From: Methanolinea sp. UBA477
Lineage (GTDB): Archaea > Halobacteriota > Methanomicrobia > Methanomicrobiales > Methanospirillaceae
NCBI GenBank assembly: GCA_002509485.1
Contig: DAWO01000064.1
Span: 1-8,025 of the forward strand
Direction of reading: 5' to 3'
Length of the DNA stretch: 8,025 nt
Each line of letters starts with the position of its first letter. The stretch's first letter is position 1. The translations under genes and the position numbers were made by a program. A model generated the notes under the pieces. That model was given only the letters and a program-made list of their open reading frames with translations, was not told the origin of the DNA and made no database searches. Below are positions 5,949 through 8,025 of this stretch, piece by piece.

Positions 5949-6347
5949 GTGAAGCATGATTCGTTTATTCCAATTGCATTAGAAAATAGTCCGGTTAAAC
6001 CAGCCAATCAGGATCTCCTCACGGACGGTACAGATCCGATTGCGGATGTCACACAGGCCCTGCAGTGGGCGGCGGAGTCCGAGAAGGACGATGTTGTTGC
6101 CTATTTCGACCCCGACGACGACACGGTGACCCGGCCTCCGGAGACGGTTCGCCCCGGGTCCTGGAAGATGAGCGACGAGACCAAACGGTGGGTGACGGTA
6201 GGTCATGCGCCAGCAGAGCAGGCCTCACTGCTGAAGCAGATTGCCGAAGCGGAGGAGAAGAGAAAGATGCGGTATATCATCTCTGTGCCGAGTGCGTACT
6301 ACGAGATTGAGTATGGGCTGGTGAAGGGAGGTGGGAGAGGGGGGTGA
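5949..6347 (+). CDS. Hypothetical protein, possible chimeric or tail fragment (132 residues)
   Basis: I do not recognise a named family. The frame begins with GTG at 5949, with AGG at 5938-5940 eight bases upstream. Bases up to about 6030 are AT-richer. From about residue 30 onward the codons are markedly GC-rich, like the PEGA gene downstream. The GC-rich part (TQALQWAAESEKDDVVAYF, then DPDDDTVTRPPE, PGSWKM, a charged helix LLKQIAEAEEKRK and the end YIISVPSAYYEIEYG) reads like a compact domain or C-terminal tail, with no signal peptide or membrane segment. I infer that a 3' gene fragment may have joined a foreign 5' end. It could be the tail of a protein related to the downstream gene, but that gene's own 3' end is not visible. 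A small intact protein is also possible. Confidence 0.55.
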   Translation: MKHDSFIPIALENSPVKPANQDLLTDGTDPIADVTQALQWAAESEKDDVVAYFDPDDDTVTRPPETVRPGSWKMSDETKRWVTVGHAPAEQASLLKQIAEAEEKRKMRYIISVPSAYYEIEYGLVKGGGRGG

Positions 6348-6358
6348 TTAGAACAACT

Positions 6359-6514
6359 TCAATTATCCAACTCTTTCCATTTTACGAATGATTCATTCTG
6401 AATTTTCCGACTCTGAATGAAATAGTAAGCAAATGCCACAATTATTATAATAAGCGCAGCAATTTGGTATCGAACCCCGCTCAACAGTCCTGACTTTTGT
6501 ATCGATCCATCCAA
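6359..6514 (-). CDS. Possible small single-span membrane protein or frameshifted remnant
   Basis: On the minus strand a 51-codon frame from a TTG at 6514 ends at TGA (6359-6361). It encodes a polar start, one strong membrane segment (AALIIIIVAFAYYF), then a basic SRK and a charged tail ending KWKELDN, a pattern expected of a real inner-membrane anchor with cytoplasmic tail. There is no ATG: the in-frame TAA lies at 6524-6526. An ATG at 6524 in the adjacent frame continues an open frame from about 6602, so a single-base frameshift near 6515-6521 could have broken a longer gene. The rest of the 6348-6685 gap is AT-rich with no other gene seen. Confidence 0.35.
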   Translation of the reverse strand: MDGSIQKSGLLSGVRYQIAALIIIIVAFAYYFIQSRKIQNESFVKWKELDN

Positions 6515-6670
6515 ACCCTTCCATTAAGGTCCGTTCGACACTCTTTGTCTTTTTATTCGAATAAATCCTGCTCTTTTCACCACCCCTCTCCCTGAAGACT
6601 CTCTATACCTCATTTCAATATACCTATATCCTCTCCCGCATACCATTCACCATTCTTTCCGGAATACACC

Positions 6671-6677
6671 GGCGGAG
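6671..6677 (+). promoter_or_regulatory. Ribosome binding site of the PEGA protein gene
   Basis: GGCGGAG lies 8 nt before the ATG at 6686 and supports that start. A weak TATA candidate, CCTATATC, is at 6623-6630, about 60 nt before the start. Confidence 0.55.
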
Positions 6678-6685
6678 ATTACCGT

Positions 6686-8025
6686 ATGATCCAAAAACGA
6701 ACGCTCTTCATCATATTCCTGATCCTGGCCCTGTGCGCCTGCTGCCTTCCTGCGGGGGCCGTGCTCCCGTCGTACAGCTTCCGCGGGTCGGTGATCGGCG
6801 TCTCGGAATCAGACAACACCGTCACCATCCTCGCAACTCATACGTGGGGCTGTGTCTACGACGGGAGGGAGAACCCGTGCTCCTGGATACCGATGACCCC
6901 GACAATGCTCACCGGCACCGTCCCCGATCCTTTAGTCTTTGACCATCTCGGGAAGGGATCGTCCGTGATGGCCGGGAGCATCGGGACACAGGGGGAGAGA
7001 TGGATCAGTATCGGTGTCCTGACACCCCTCTATTCATCGGAGCCGCTCCATGCGACCGACCTGTTTGGTGAGCTGGGCCTGCTCCGTGCACCGCTGGTCG
7101 CAGGATACTCCCTGGACGTCGAGACGCAACCCGACTGCGGGGATTGTTCCGGTGCGGTCTGCACGGCACAGGCGGTAAACGTGACGATCTCCCGGACCGG
7201 TGCCGAGGTATGGAGCGGGAGCCTCCTCCCCGGCGAGGAGGCCGCATACACGGATCCTGCAGACGGGTCAGGTCTCTCCGTCCTCTTCGTCTCCGGGCAG
7301 GCCTCGGCAAACCTCTGTCCTGACATGCCTCCCGGGATGACGGGGATCCAGCCGACCTCGGTCTTCGTCGTCCATGCCACCGGGGCAGGTCCCGGTCCCA
7401 CCCCGACAAGGACTCCGATCTCCCCCGGGGTGCTGAGCGTCATCTCTGTCCCGTCCGGGGCAACCATCCTCCTTGACGGTGATGAGATGGGCCGAACCCC
7501 GGGGACGGTCTCCGGCATCGAGCCCGGCGTGCATCGTCTCGTCCTCGCAAAGGACGGGTACGCACCATATGAAAGGAACGTGACCATCACTGCCGGAAGA
7601 CCGGCCGTCGTAACCGGGACCCTCGCACCCCTCTACGGGAGCCTGCGTATCCAGTCCTCGCCGTCGGGAGCATCGGTCTTCCTGGATGGAGAACCGGCAG
7701 GGGCGACCCCGCTCGTCACGAGAGATCTTGATCCCGGAGAACACGCGGTCTCGTTATCGAAGACAGGGTATGTGACTGTCAACCGCACGGCATCGGTGGT
7801 CGCAGGGCAGGAGAAGTTCCTCTTCGTGACGCTGCCGAAGAAAGGCGACGGGTCGGAGAAGATAGATGCGTTCATCTCGGCACTCGAACGGGAAGGATTC
7901 ACCGTCCAGGAGGGGAAGTTCGAGGTGTTCGACGTACTTGCCATGTATGATGCGCAGATCATCCCGAGCTGCTACGGCAACAACCCGAGCACCCCCTACC
8001 TCACCTACAAGCTCCCGGGATACCC
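6686..8025 (+). CDS. Secreted PEGA-repeat protein (3' end beyond the window)
   Basis: The frame is open for 446 codons to the window edge. Residues 1-25 are a signal peptide (basic start, long hydrophobic core with three cysteines, then PAGA). Residues 26-235 form a domain I do not recognise, with cysteines near 56, 66 and a C-x-x-C-x-x-x-x-C cluster at about 150-158. A Gly/Pro/Thr linker (GPGPTPTRTP) follows. Two PEGA repeats follow at about 249-316 and 317-386. Both have the hallmark S-x-PSGA-x-x-x-LDG sequence, then TP, then L/I-x-PG-x-H and K-x-GY. PEGA repeats are common in surface proteins of methanogens. From 387 a further domain begins (ISALEREGFTVQEGKF, then SCYGNNPSTPYLTYK) and is cut by the window. 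Codon use is strongly GC-biased compared with the AT-rich left half. Confidence 0.85.
   Translation, partial: MIQKRTLFIIFLILALCACCLPAGAVLPSYSFRGSVIGVSESDNTVTILATHTWGCVYDGRENPCSWIPMTPTMLTGTVPDPLVFDHLGKGSSVMAGSIGTQGERWISIGVLTPLYSSEPLHATDLFGELGLLRAPLVAGYSLDVETQPDCGDCSGAVCTAQAVNVTISRTGAEVWSGSLLPGEEAAYTDPADGSGLSVLFVSGQASANLCPDMPPGMTGIQPTSVFVVHATGAGPGPTPTRTPISPGVLSVISVPSGATILLDGDEMGRTPGTVSGIEPGVHRLVLAKDGYAPYERNVTITAGRPAVVTGTLAPLYGSLRIQSSPSGASVFLDGEPAGATPLVTRDLDPGEHAVSLSKTGYVTVNRTASVVAGQEKFLFVTLPKKGDGSEKIDAFISALEREGFTVQEGKFEVFDVLAMYDAQIIPSCYGNNPSTPYLTYKLPGY

Noticed and set aside
7005..7962. Several long minus-strand frames over the PEGA gene
   Set aside because: GC-rich codon bias leaves antisense frames open. 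The plus-strand frame carries a signal peptide and two PEGA repeats.
1..8025. CRISPR array, tRNA or rRNA genes
   Set aside because: No regularly spaced short repeats, no tRNA-like T-loop and acceptor pairing, and no rRNA-like sequence were found on reading.

Overview
The window most likely comes from a methanogenic archaeon of the Methanomicrobiales type. This is inferred from AT-rich archaeal-style TATA elements, Shine-Dalgarno motifs, several secreted proteins of unknown family, and a GC-rich secreted protein with two PEGA repeats. No marker gene is present, so the assignment is moderate at best.

Left half (1-4000, all minus strand): two paralogous secreted-protein genes flank an unrelated 434-residue secreted protein. 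The paralogues lie in a long direct repeat (1-1160 and 2804-3960, unit spacing about 2.8 kb). By hand count the non-coding DNA upstream of the two genes is about 97% identical, the 5' part of the genes about 94%, and the 3' part much less, with divergence concentrated in two short protein segments. Each upstream region carries a TATA box and GGAGG Shine-Dalgarno close to the gene, a conserved GGGGTTC/GAACCCC inverted repeat, and, beyond the repeat, a second TATA-like element preceded by an inverted repeat. The last point raises the possibility of a long leader or small RNA.

Middle (4000-5860, plus strand): a Fic-family gene retains its N-terminal domain and inhibitory helix motif but stops before the catalytic core, so it is probably a remnant. 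A 9-bp perfect inverted repeat brackets its TATA box. After about 330 bp of degraded or structured DNA comes a compact type II toxin-antitoxin pair, hicB-hicA, with a 1-nt overlap. The antitoxin is the short form without an obvious DNA-binding domain.

Right (5860-8025): a 132-residue ORF looks like the tail of a GC-rich gene behind an AT-richer start. It is followed by an AT-rich gap with a possible small membrane-protein ORF on the minus strand, then the 5' part of a secreted PEGA-repeat protein that runs off the window. Overall this is accessory DNA: duplicated surface or secreted proteins, toxin-antitoxin modules intact and broken, and gene fragments. No IS element, tRNA, rRNA or CRISPR array was seen.
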